Origin: Candidatus Yanofskyibacteriota bacterium
GTDB lineage: Bacteria > Patescibacteriota > Minisyncoccia > JACQLN01
Direction: 5' to 3'
DNA: 50,133 nucleotides
Assembly: GCA_943359335.1 (NCBI GenBank)
Contig: CALRHC010000006.1
Location: 1 to 50,133, forward strand
Position numbers and translations under genes: made by a program
Part shown: positions 31,200 to 38,730 of the stretch, in pieces
How positions within the stretch are numbered: position 1 is the first letter of the stretch
How the letters are laid out: every line of letters begins with the position of its first letter
The notes under the pieces: model-generated
Databases searched by the model: none
What the model saw: only the letters and a program-made list of their open reading frames with translations
Told to the model about the DNA's origin: nothing

Positions 31200-31302
31200 A
31201 AAAATCACTCCGAGCAGCGACATGGTATAAACTTTGCCTAAGCAAAGTTTATCGTCAATAATTTAGTGATCATCTCCGTGAATGCTATTCGGCACGATTT
31301 TT
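31200..31302 (+). repeat. Palindromic element A, copy 5
   Basis: The imperfect arms run 31200-31217 (AAAAATC..CCGA.CAG) and 31285-31302. The core begins CAGCGACATGG, holds ATAAACTTTG/CAAAGTTTAT around CCTAAG, and ends CATCTCCGTGAATGCT. GAGTAAG follows. It starts 8 bases after the ndk stop. The CCTAAG hairpin links it to copy 1. Confidence 0.78.
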
Positions 31303-31320
31303 GAGTAAGTGGTTTTAAGA

Positions 31321-31357
31321 CACTAAAAAATCCGAGACTAATATCTCGGGTTTTTTA
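31321..31357 (-). terminator. Terminator of the 6S-like RNA
   Basis: On the minus strand CCGAGA, loop TATTAG, TCTCGG, then ATTTTTTAG; A-rich on the other side, so it may also serve ndk. Confidence 0.8.
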
Positions 31358-31520
31358 GTGAACTTGGTTTGGGATCTTAAAAGTGTGTTCAGCCTAGTTA
31401 ATAGGTGGGTTTCCGCAACGATCAACGCCCGAACGAATCAGCACGTAGTCGCTATTTAGGAATCCCTAGAACAATTATTTTGAGCTAAAACTTTTAAAAT
31501 CCTCCAACCACCAAGTTCAC
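31358..31520 (-). ncRNA. ssrS: Probable 6S RNA
   Basis: The minus-strand RNA of about 163 nt is closed by GTGAACTTGG and CCAAGTTCAC (31520-31511 and 31367-31358). The next 12 bases each side, GGATTTTAAAAG and CTTTTAAGATCC, pair with one G-U. A long mostly paired rod continues through CCTAAATAG/CTATT..TAGG to an apical hairpin (GCGAC/GTTGC). It has a near-consensus promoter and a terminator. Length and rod shape with an internal bulge fit 6S RNA, which binds sigma70 RNA polymerase. The call rests on structure only. Confidence 0.62.
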
Positions 31521-31524
31521 TTTT

Positions 31525-31552
31525 ATTATAGACCTGCTATATATCATTTCAA
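31525..31552 (-). promoter_or_regulatory. Promoter of the 6S-like RNA
   Basis: On the minus strand TTGAAA (31552-31547), 16-base spacer, TATAAT (31530-31525). Confidence 0.8.
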
Positions 31553-31596
31553 GTATGTTTATCCACCTAGTTTTTGTAGGTTTTTTGTGTTTTTGA

Positions 31597-31672
31597 CATC
31601 ATCCCGAATAGGCGACACGGAGTCCTCTCAATTGTATAATTGGTCATCTCCGTGATGCTATTCGGGACGATG
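31597..31672 (+). repeat. Palindromic element A, copy 6
   Basis: Arms CATCATCCCGAATAG (31597-31611) and CTATTCGGGACGATG (31658-31672) have one mismatch. The core, GCGACACGGAGTCCTCTCAA to GTCATCTCCGTGATGCT, is nearly the same as in copy 4 at 19350. It lies between the 6S-like RNA promoter and nth. Confidence 0.85.
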
Positions 31673-31719
31673 TTTGGAGGTATAGGATGCAGAAATACTT
31701 TTTGTTATAGTTTTTTTGT

Positions 31720-32382
31720 ATGTCTTTTATAGATTTTGCTCAAGATTTTACTAAAAAAGAAACGCTTCTAGAAAAAAAGAAGCGAATACTTAAAGTTATT
31801 AAATTTTTAAAGGGTAAATTTCCAGAAGCTAAAATTGCATTAAATTTCGAAAATCCAGTTCAGCTTTTGGTTGCAGTTATTCTTTCGGCGCAGTGTACAG
31901 ATAAAAAAGTTAACCAAGTTACCGAAAGTATTTTTAAAAAATATAAAACTGCGGCCGATTTTGGCGCGTTATCTCAAAACCAGTTAGAAAAATTAATTCA
32001 TTCCTGCGGTTTTTACAGGGCTAAAGCTAAAAATATATTGGGCGCCATAAAAATTATAGAAAACAAATTTAAAGGTAAAGTTCCAAGTACAATGCAGGAA
32101 ATTTTAACTCTGCCTGGTGTGGCTCGCAAAACCGCCAATGTTGTTTTGGGGAATGCCTATAATGTTGTGGATGGCATAGCTGTGGATACGCATATGATCC
32201 GCATAAACCAAAAATTAGGTTTTACCCGTGAGAAAGATCCGGTAAAAATTGAACGCGATTTAATGCAACTAATTCCTAAAAACGAATGGTTTAGTTATAC
32301 TTATAGAATAATTAACTATGGTCGTGGTGTTTGTACGGCGCGGCATAAAAAGTGTGATTGCGAACTTTATCAAATTAAATAA
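31720..32382 (+). CDS. nth: Endonuclease III-like DNA glycosylase
   Basis: The 220-residue protein has LVAVILSAQCTDKKVNQV, the helix-hairpin-helix LPGVARKTANVVLG with the catalytic lysine, and VDTHMIRINQKLGF with the catalytic aspartate. It removes oxidised pyrimidines and nicks abasic sites. The C-terminal iron-sulfur loop is degenerate: C-x6-C-x1-C (CTARHKKCDC) then ELYQIK and stop, where the family has C-x6-C-x2-C-x5-C. The cluster may be absent. Confidence 0.93.
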   Translation: MSFIDFAQDFTKKETLLEKKKRILKVIKFLKGKFPEAKIALNFENPVQLLVAVILSAQCTDKKVNQVTESIFKKYKTAADFGALSQNQLEKLIHSCGFYRAKAKNILGAIKIIENKFKGKVPSTMQEILTLPGVARKTANVVLGNAYNVVDGIAVDTHMIRINQKLGFTREKDPVKIERDLMQLIPKNEWFSYTYRIINYGRGVCTARHKKCDCELYQIK

Positions 32383-33505
32383 AATTCTAGCACCTTTGGC
32401 AGTTGTTTTTTTGCTGTTTGTTTTTTCTTTTTCCTATGTTGAGGCTGGTAAAGTTGCCGATATTAAGAAAAGAGTAAGGGGTAAGGTTTCGGTTTTTTTG
32501 CCGGCTAGCCGGCAAGCTCAATTGCAATCTGTAAAAACAGGTATATTTTTTAGCCCGATGGAAACTGTTATCTTGGGTGGGCCGGAACAAAACGGTACGA
32601 TTCAAAGTACTAAGGTTGAATTTGTTTTAGACGGTTGGCAGGTTCTACCGTTTCAAAAGACTTCAAATTTTGATGTTTGGTTAATTGGTTACGACACGGG
32701 TTGGCGAGCGGTTAGCAGCAAGGTTACTTATAACCTTCCTTCTGGTAAAAAAACTTATACTCTTTTGGCTCGTGCTAAAAATTCTCAAGGTGAGTACGAT
32801 AACACGGCGATTACCAGAACTTTTTTGGTAAATGTTTCGGATCATTTTGGCAAGATTAAATTAAGTAATGTTAATTATAGAGGAACTTCTGGTAAACCTA
32901 ATTACGAAAAAATATCTATTGTTAACCGTTCTAGCGATTTAGGTGTAAACATTTCTGGTTGGACTTTAAAAACAAAACGTTTTAGTAATTCGTTCGAAAT
33001 TGGAAAAGCTTCGAGAATATATAATCCTAGAGATTTAAATGCGACGGATAATATTGTTTTAAATAAGGGTGGTACAGCCGATGTTTATGTTGGAAAGAGA
33101 AGTCCTATAAGTGTAAATTTTCAAGAAAATTCTTGCGATGGGTATATTGAAGGTTCTTTCGAGAGTTATGATACTCTGTCTGGCGGAGGTAGGTGTAATT
33201 TGCCAAGTTCGTCGGATTACAATGGTTACGGCATAGAATGCAGAAGATATCTTAATGGTATTAATTCATGCCGCGAACCTAGGTTAGAATATTTTAGCTT
33301 TATTAACGAGCCTTCTTGCCGAGAATTTATTACTAAAAATTATAACTATCAATCGTGCGTAGAGAGATCTAAAAATCAAGCAGATTTTTACTTGGGTAAG
33401 TGGAAAATTTATTTGGGCCGTAACGGGGAAATTTTGGACGATTTAGATGATACTTTGTATTTATATGATTCCAATGGGCTTTTGGTAGATTCATATTCGT
33501 ATTAA
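32354..33505 (+). CDS. Secreted lamin-tail-domain protein
   Basis: The protein of about 383 residues opens with a signal peptide or anchor (LAPLAVVFLLFVFSFSYVEAG). A lamin-tail-like domain lies at about 170-265 (KIKLSNVNYRG...YEKISIVNRSSD...ISGWTLKTK...NIVLNKGG) and a second partial one at the C-terminus (DDTLYLYDSNGLLVDSYSY). The Cys-rich middle is unassigned. The start is uncertain: GTG 32354 gives the cleanest signal peptide, and ATG 32318 is also in frame. Both overlap nth. Role unknown; probably surface-exposed. Confidence 0.75.
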   Translation: MIANFIKLNKILAPLAVVFLLFVFSFSYVEAGKVADIKKRVRGKVSVFLPASRQAQLQSVKTGIFFSPMETVILGGPEQNGTIQSTKVEFVLDGWQVLPFQKTSNFDVWLIGYDTGWRAVSSKVTYNLPSGKKTYTLLARAKNSQGEYDNTAITRTFLVNVSDHFGKIKLSNVNYRGTSGKPNYEKISIVNRSSDLGVNISGWTLKTKRFSNSFEIGKASRIYNPRDLNATDNIVLNKGGTADVYVGKRSPISVNFQENSCDGYIEGSFESYDTLSGGGRCNLPSSSDYNGYGIECRRYLNGINSCREPRLEYFSFINEPSCREFITKNYNYQSCVERSKNQADFYLGKWKIYLGRNGEILDDLDDTLYLYDSNGLLVDSYSY

Positions 33506-33508
33506 AAA

Positions 33509-33535
33509 ATCACTCCGATCTGGTATCGGAGTGAT
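33509..33535 (-). terminator. Intrinsic terminator of the murD operon
   Basis: ATCACTCCGAT (33509-33519), loop CTGGT, ATCGGAGTGAT (33525-33535). The minus-strand transcript continues into TTTTTT. Confidence 0.85.
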
Positions 33536-33541
33536 GTTGGT

Positions 33542-33763
33542 TTATCGGAGCATTTCATCGGCCAAGTCTCGAATCTCTGGTCTGATTTTGGGATCATCCA
33601 GAATTATTTGTCTGCATTCTGCAATCATGCCGACAGGATGAATATTTGAACCAGCCAGGCTTTCGATGGCCAGCTCGGCTAGCTGTGTTGGTGTTGTTTC
33701 AGGTGGTAATGGTTTATGGTTCGAACTAGCTATTAAATAAGCTTCTTCGAGTCTATTTTTCAC
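33542..33763 (-). CDS. Small helical protein of unknown function
   Basis: The 73-residue protein starts at GTG 33763 (MKNRLEEAYLIASSNHKPLP), with AAGGAG 7 bases upstream inside the end of murD. It reads as several short helices with prolines and two acidic ends. It is last in the GNAT-murD operon, 3 bases after murD, and a terminator follows. No family recognised. Confidence 0.7.
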   Translation of the reverse strand: MKNRLEEAYLIASSNHKPLPPETTPTQLAELAIESLAGSNIHPVGMIAECRQIILDDPKIRPEIRDLADEMLR

Positions 33764-33766
33764 GAC

Positions 33767-35113
33767 TTAGCTCCTTTCTTTAAAGAACTGGTTGAATTTT
33801 TCGCCCCGATCAAATTCGTTCTTGAATTTTTCGAACGAAGCGGCCGAAGGCGAAAACAGCAATATTTTTTTGCCTTTAGTTAATTTTGCATGTTTTAGAG
33901 CAGACGTCAAAAGTGTGTAAAAGTCTATAAAAAGTTGAGGTCGAGTTTTTTTAAAATATTTTTCACTAAGAGAATCCAGCATTTTTTTTGTAGCCGAGCC
34001 GTCTAAAAGGAAAAGGTTTTCTGGTTTTATATATTTTTTAACGGATTTTGCCCAATCGTTAAATTCTAGGTTTTTGCTGGTGCCACCGGTTATTAAAACA
34101 ACTTCATCTTTGCTAAACCTATTTAATGCCGCAATGGTGGCGTCGGGCGAAGTTGCGGTTGTATCGTTTACAATTGTTAAATTTTTATCTTTTAAAATAA
34201 TTTCTTGCCTAAACTTTATTTGAGGCAGGGTTTTTACTGCTTTTTTAATTAGCTTCCAATCTACGCCAGCCAAATTAGCGGCGAGGGAAGCTGTTTTTAA
34301 GTTTTCTATGTTATGTTCGCCGATGTCGAAATGGGATAAATGGGGCAAAAGGGAAGAAAGGGAAAAGATGATTTTGCTGGTTGGTTTTTGCTTTAAATAA
34401 AACTTGGTCCAAGAATTTTTTTTGTTTAAAATCAAAAAATCATCTTTGGTTTGGTGTTTAAAAATATTAGCTTTGGCTTGGGCATATTCGGTTATGTCTC
34501 TGTACCTATTTAAATGATCTGGGTAAATATTGGTTATAACGGCAATACGAGGTGCTTTTTCGGAAGCTGGTAAAAGTTCTAAGTGCCAAGAGGAAAGTTC
34601 AACTACTACAGGGCTTTTTTCGTCTAAACTATCTAGAACACCAAGCATTGGGCTATCGGAAGAGTTTCCTGTTAAAACAGAATTTGGATATTTTTGATTT
34701 AAAAAGTGAAGTGTCCAATTTACTGTGGTGGTTTTACCACGTGTGCCAGTGACACCAATTGTTGGATTTTTACAAAAGCGGAAAAACAAACTGGCTTCGT
34801 TTTCTAAAGTAGCGCCAGAATCCTTGGCGATTTTTAAATACAGGCTTTCTTTGGGCACGGCGGGGTTAACAACTATAATTTGGTTATTTTTAAAGTCGGA
34901 TTCGTTATGTCTACCTAGAACTAGCTTAATTTTTTTGGCGACTGATCCGAGAGCTTTTATAGAGCCAGTTAAATCAGCGCGAGATTTTAGATCGGTAACT
35001 GTAACTTTGGCACCATGTTTAACCAACCATTTGGTTGTGGCAATACCACCGCCCAAAAGGCCTAAACCCATAACTAATACCTTTTTGTTTGTTAAAAACT
35101 CTTTTGAAGTCAT
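33767..35113 (-). CDS. murD: UDP-N-acetylmuramoylalanine-D-glutamate ligase
   Basis: The 448-residue Mur ligase has the N-terminal KVLVMGLGLLGGGIATTKW fold, the ATP loop GVTGTRGKTTTVNW (near 118), ELSSWHLELL, TNIYPDHLNRY and the C-terminal VNDTTATSPDATIAAL and LITGGTSKNLEF. It adds D-glutamate in peptidoglycan precursor synthesis. A low-complexity segment at 34329-34367 encodes SLLPHLSHFDIG in frame. It is cotranscribed with the GNAT gene (1 base apart). Confidence 0.95.
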   Translation of the reverse strand: MTSKEFLTNKKVLVMGLGLLGGGIATTKWLVKHGAKVTVTDLKSRADLTGSIKALGSVAKKIKLVLGRHNESDFKNNQIIVVNPAVPKESLYLKIAKDSGATLENEASLFFRFCKNPTIGVTGTRGKTTTVNWTLHFLNQKYPNSVLTGNSSDSPMLGVLDSLDEKSPVVVELSSWHLELLPASEKAPRIAVITNIYPDHLNRYRDITEYAQAKANIFKHQTKDDFLILNKKNSWTKFYLKQKPTSKIIFSLSSLLPHLSHFDIGEHNIENLKTASLAANLAGVDWKLIKKAVKTLPQIKFRQEIILKDKNLTIVNDTTATSPDATIAALNRFSKDEVVLITGGTSKNLEFNDWAKSVKKYIKPENLFLLDGSATKKMLDSLSEKYFKKTRPQLFIDFYTLLTSALKHAKLTKGKKILLFSPSAASFEKFKNEFDRGEKFNQFFKERS

Positions 35114-35114
35114 T

Positions 35115-35591
35115 CTATTTTCCTAAATCCAGGTGCATTACTAAATCGTAATCGGAGAAACCTAGTTTTCTATAAAATTTAATAGCACTTTCATTTTGTG
35201 CCGATGGTATAACAGAAACATAGTTAACCTTATTTTCGCGGCACCAGTTTATAAAGTTATTTGTTAGTTGTGAACCTAATTTTTCTCCTTGGTATTCTGG
35301 TTTTATATAAATACTTTCGAGTTCCGCATATTTTCCTTCTATTCTCCATGGTTGGCGTTTAAAAATTGTTCCAAAAATATAACCTATAAGCTTGCCAGAT
35401 TCATCTTCGACTACTTCTGTAAAACTGTCTTCTGTGGATATTCTTGTTTTAAAATATTCTTGGCCATCTGGGCTAAAAGTCCATTCTAAATTGGCAGTAG
35501 GGTCGAATTCGTGCTGGATTTTAAAAAGTTCCAAATTTAGTTTGGAAATTTCTGGTAGATCGTCTGGTTTTGCTTTGCGAATCAAATACAT
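35115..35591 (-). CDS. GNAT-family N-acetyltransferase
   Basis: The 158-residue protein starts MYLIRKAKPDDLPEISKLNL and has the acetyl-CoA motif A region YAELESIYIKPEYQGEKLGSQL and SAQNESAIKFYRKLGF. The substrate is not predictable. I chose ATG 35591; the frame stays open further upstream only through a GGG-rich repeat and a tRNA fragment, which are not protein coding. Confidence 0.9.
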   Translation of the reverse strand: MYLIRKAKPDDLPEISKLNLELFKIQHEFDPTANLEWTFSPDGQEYFKTRISTEDSFTEVVEDESGKLIGYIFGTIFKRQPWRIEGKYAELESIYIKPEYQGEKLGSQLTNNFINWCRENKVNYVSVIPSAQNESAIKFYRKLGFSDYDLVMHLDLGK

Positions 35592-35627
35592 AAAAGGGGT
35601 AAATGGGAATAATGGGAGAAAGGGGTC
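35592..35627. repeat. GGG-type low-complexity repeat
   Basis: AAAAGGGG, TAAATGGG, AATAATGGG, AGAAAGGGG: four near-repeats of 8-9 bases just before the GNAT start. A related array lies inside murD at 34329-34367. Confidence 0.65.
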
Positions 35628-35638
35628 AGAAATAGATT

Positions 35639-35764
35639 TGGGAGGCATATGGGACTCGGTCACAAGTTCGCCTACGGCGACTCGCGACCCCACCTCCGCC
35701 GACGGCAACGTCGGCGTCCGGTTTTCTCGCCCCACCGCACATCAATACTTTGATGTGCTTATAC
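35639..35764. repeat. tRNA-His 3'-end duplication and hairpin-rich segment
   Basis: TGGGAGGCATATGGGACTCG occurs at 35639-35658 and at 35765-35784, where it is the 3' end of tRNA-His. The 106 bases between are GC-rich and almost all hairpin: CGCC/GGCG, CGCCGACG-GCAA-CGTCGGCG and GCACATCAA-TACT-TTGATGTGC. This looks like the scar of an insertion at a tRNA 3' end. Confidence 0.7.
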
Positions 35765-35766
35765 TG

Positions 35767-35838
35767 GGAGGCATATGGGACTCGAACCCATGACAACAGG
35801 TCCACAACCTGCCGTGTTACCACTACACCAATGCCTCC
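35767..35838 (-). tRNA. tRNA-His (GTG)
   Basis: On the minus strand the acceptor stem GAGGCAT/ATGCCTC, D-stem GTGT/ACAC, anticodon loop TTGTGGA and T-arm ATGGG-TTCGAGT-CCCAT fold normally. G-1 (35838) pairs with C73 (35767), the histidine identity pair. CCA is not encoded. Confidence 0.95.
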
Positions 35839-35906
35839 ATGATACTTATGGCCTATAGTTTATAGCTTTTCGGGCAATTTATCAATTGGAGCGTGCTTAT
35901 TTGTTT

Positions 35907-35981
35907 TGGTGCCCCAGGAGGGAATCGAACCCCCATCAAGACCTTAGAAGAGTCCTGTTCTATCCATTGAACTACTAGGGC
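35907..35981 (-). tRNA. tRNA-Arg (TCT)
   Basis: On the minus strand the acceptor GCCCTAG/CTGGGGC, anticodon loop CTTCTAA and T-loop TTCGATT are clear. Discriminator A (35910) is followed by an encoded CCA (35909-35907), unlike the tRNA-His next to it. Confidence 0.95.
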
Positions 35982-36015
35982 TAGCAAAGTTTGACTTAAT
36001 TATACTCTGTTATGC

Positions 36016-36044
36016 TATTATCACTCTATAGGTTGTAGTGATAA
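36016..36044 (+). promoter_or_regulatory. CIRCE-like HrcA operator over the clpB promoter
   Basis: TTATCACTC (36018-36026), nine bases, TAGTGATAA (36036-36044) matches the layout TTAGCACTC-N9-GAGTGCTAA, with symmetric changes at two positions. An extended -10 (TGCTATTAT, 36013-36021) overlaps the left arm. Heat-shock control by HrcA is inferred. Confidence 0.65.
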
Positions 36045-36080
36045 TAAACCCAATTAATTAAGTCTAATTAACATTCTACT

Positions 36081-38699
36081 ATGAACTTCGGCAATTTTAC
36101 CACTAAAGCACAAGAAGCTTTTCAGAAAGCCCATTTTATAGCCCAAGAAAAAGGAGGAGAACAAATTAATTCTCTGCATTTGCTTTTGGCTTTATTAAGG
36201 CAAGAAGAAGGCTTGGTTTCTACCATTTTAAGAAAAATAGAGGTAGATGTTTCTGCTATAGAAAAAATATTAGAACAAGAACTAAATAAGTTACCAAAAG
36301 TTATCGGCGGAGGAGTTTCTCAGTTATTTTTAAGCCAAGATTTAGCCCTAATAATTGAACAAGCTCAAAAAGAGGCAGCTAAATTTAAAGATGAATATGT
36401 TTCCACCGAACATTTACTTTTGGCCTTGCTTACAGTGCCTTCGCGCGGTAAACAAATTTTAGAGGAGAGAAGTGTAAAAAGTGATCATATTTTGCGTGCA
36501 CTAAAAGAAATTAGAGGCGAAGAAAAAGTAACTTCACCCGAACCCGAACAAACTTACCAAGCTTTAGAAAAATATACTCGTAATTTAACCGATTTGGCAC
36601 GACGCGAAAAATTGGACCCAGTTATTGGGCGAGACGCCGAAATTAGGCGTGTTATGCAGGTATTAAGCCGTAGAACCAAGAATAATCCGGTTTTGATTGG
36701 TGAAGCTGGTGTAGGCAAAACAGCTATTGTAGAAGGTTTGGCTCAAAGAATTGTTTCTGGTGATGTTCCAGAAAGTTTAAAAGATAGAGAAGTCGTTTCG
36801 CTAGATATTGGTTCCTTAATTGCTGGAACAAAGTTTCGTGGCGAATTCGAAGAAAGATTAAAAGCTATATTAAAAGAGGTTAATAGGGCTGAAGGAAAAA
36901 TAATTTTATTTATAGATGAGCTTCATACAATGGTTGGTGCTGGTGGTGCTGAGGGGGCTATAGATGCTTCTAATTTATTAAAACCACCTTTAGCACGCGG
37001 AGAACTTCATGCAATTGGAGCTACAACTTTAAAAGAATATCAAAAATATATAGAAAAAGACCCAGCTTTTGAACGTAGGTTCCAGCCAATAGTTGTTAGC
37101 GAGCCTTCCGAAGAAGATGCCGTAGCAATTTTGCGTGGTATTAAAGAAAAATATGAAGTGCATCATGGGGTTCGTATTACTGATGCCGCTATTGTTGCTG
37201 CTGTGGAATTATCGCAACGTTATATATCGGACCGTTTTTTGCCAGATAAAGCTGTAGATTTAATAGATGAAGCTACTTCGGCTTTGCGTATGGAAATAGA
37301 TTCGATGCCGGATGAATTAGATATGCTAACCCGTGAATTGCGTAGGTTAGAAATAGAAAAAGAGGCATTAAAGAAAGAAAAGGGTACAAACGAAAAACAA
37401 AAGAAAATAAAACACGAATTGGCTGATCTAAAAGAGAAGTTCCAAGTTTTAGAGGCCCAATGGTTGCGTGAAAAGGAACTTATTACAAAAATGCGCCAAT
37501 CTCAAAAAGAAATTGAACGCTTAAAAGGGGAGGCTGAAATTGCAGAACGAGAAGGTAAGTTGGAACGTGTTGCCGAAATTAGATATTCGGAGATTCCTGC
37601 ACTAGAAAAAACAGTTAAAGATTCTTCTCAAAAATTTGGCGAACTAGAAAAAACAAATAGATTACTAAAAGAAGAAGTTGGTGAGGACGATATTGCCGAG
37701 GTTGTTAGCCGATGGACGGGAATTCCAACTAATCGCCTTTTAGAAGAAGAATCTAAAAAACTTACCAGAATGGAAGAAGAATTGGCAAAAAGAGTGGTAG
37801 GCCAAAGAAAGGCTGTAGAAGCTATATCGAACGCCATAAGAAGGGCTCGAACTGGCTTAAACGAAAGCACAAAACCAATAGGATCGTTTATATTTTTGGG
37901 TCCAACTGGCGTAGGGAAAACAGAGCTTGCCAAAGCCCTTGCGGAATTTATGTTTAATGACGCTAATTCGTTAATTAGGGTGGATATGTCGGAATATATG
38001 GAGCGCCATGCCGTAAGTAGGTTAGTGGGTTCGCCACCAGGATATGTTGGTTATGAAGAAGGTGGGCAATTAACCGAAAAAGTACGTAGAAAGCCATATA
38101 GCGTTATTCTTTTCGATGAAATAGAAAAAGCACATCCGGAAGTATTTAACACACTACTTCAGGTTTTAGATGATGGTCATTTAACGGACGCAAAGGGCAG
38201 AAAAGTTAACTTTAAAAATACCATTATTATAATGACGTCTAATTTGGGAACAGAAATTGTACACGAATACCACGGGCTTGGTTTTTCTCATAATGATGGT
38301 AATGCCCAAGAAAACGAAGTTAAGGAAGTAGAAGCAAAGATAATGGAAACTCTAAAAAGACATTTTAGACCAGAGTTTTTGAATAGGTTAGACGATATAA
38401 TAATTTTTAAAGCTTTAAGTAAAGAGGAAATAGAGAAAATTATTGATTTAAGACTAGAGGAGGTTAAAAAGAGATTGGCTGATAAAGGTATTAAACTAAA
38501 GGTTTCTGCTGAACTTAGAGAACATATAGCAAAAAAAGGGTATGATCCTATATATGGGGCAAGGCCATTAAAGAGGCTAATACAAACTTTAATTCTTAAT
38601 CCCCTAGCCCAGAGACTTTTAGAATCTAAAGATGTTTCTAGGGTGGAAAAAAGCTTTAGAGCCGATATAAACAACAAAGAAGAAATCTCTATTAAATAA
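36081..38699 (+). CDS. clpB: ClpB-type AAA+ disaggregase with a ClpC-like LGF loop
   Basis: The 872-residue protein has the Clp N domain (1-145), AAA-1 with GEAGVGKT (near 212), a long coiled-coil M domain (about 405-530) with the ClpB pattern, and AAA-2 with GPTGVGKT (near 609). It would unfold and rescue aggregates with DnaK. Between TSNLGTE and RPEFLNR it carries an extra loop with LGF (733-735), at the place where ClpC/ClpA dock ClpP and where E. coli ClpB has none. A CIRCE-like operator precedes it. A terminator follows. Confidence 0.93.
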   Translation: MNFGNFTTKAQEAFQKAHFIAQEKGGEQINSLHLLLALLRQEEGLVSTILRKIEVDVSAIEKILEQELNKLPKVIGGGVSQLFLSQDLALIIEQAQKEAAKFKDEYVSTEHLLLALLTVPSRGKQILEERSVKSDHILRALKEIRGEEKVTSPEPEQTYQALEKYTRNLTDLARREKLDPVIGRDAEIRRVMQVLSRRTKNNPVLIGEAGVGKTAIVEGLAQRIVSGDVPESLKDREVVSLDIGSLIAGTKFRGEFEERLKAILKEVNRAEGKIILFIDELHTMVGAGGAEGAIDASNLLKPPLARGELHAIGATTLKEYQKYIEKDPAFERRFQPIVVSEPSEEDAVAILRGIKEKYEVHHGVRITDAAIVAAVELSQRYISDRFLPDKAVDLIDEATSALRMEIDSMPDELDMLTRELRRLEIEKEALKKEKGTNEKQKKIKHELADLKEKFQVLEAQWLREKELITKMRQSQKEIERLKGEAEIAEREGKLERVAEIRYSEIPALEKTVKDSSQKFGELEKTNRLLKEEVGEDDIAEVVSRWTGIPTNRLLEEESKKLTRMEEELAKRVVGQRKAVEAISNAIRRARTGLNESTKPIGSFIFLGPTGVGKTELAKALAEFMFNDANSLIRVDMSEYMERHAVSRLVGSPPGYVGYEEGGQLTEKVRRKPYSVILFDEIEKAHPEVFNTLLQVLDDGHLTDAKGRKVNFKNTIIIMTSNLGTEIVHEYHGLGFSHNDGNAQENEVKEVEAKIMETLKRHFRPEFLNRLDDIIIFKALSKEEIEKIIDLRLEEVKKRLADKGIKLKVSAELREHIAKKGYDPIYGARPLKRLIQTLILNPLAQRLLESKDVSRVEKSFRADINNKEEISIK

Positions 38700-38702
38700 G
38701 AT

Positions 38703-38730
38703 AATCCCTCCGACGTAGGTCGGAGGGATT
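38703..38730 (+). terminator. Intrinsic terminator of clpB
   Basis: AATCCCTCCGAC (38703-38714), loop GTAG, GTCGGAGGGATT (38719-38730). Confidence 0.85.

Noticed and set aside
35592-35823. N-terminal extension of the GNAT protein and another open frame through the tRNA region.
   Set aside because: These read through a low-complexity repeat and tRNA-His sequence; the GNAT domain begins properly at 35591.
35767-35838. tRNA-His appeared to lack the encoded G-1 residue.
   Set aside because: Anchoring the T-arm shows the acceptor stem is GAGGCAT/ATGCCTC, so G-1 (35838) and C73 (35767) are both encoded and normal.
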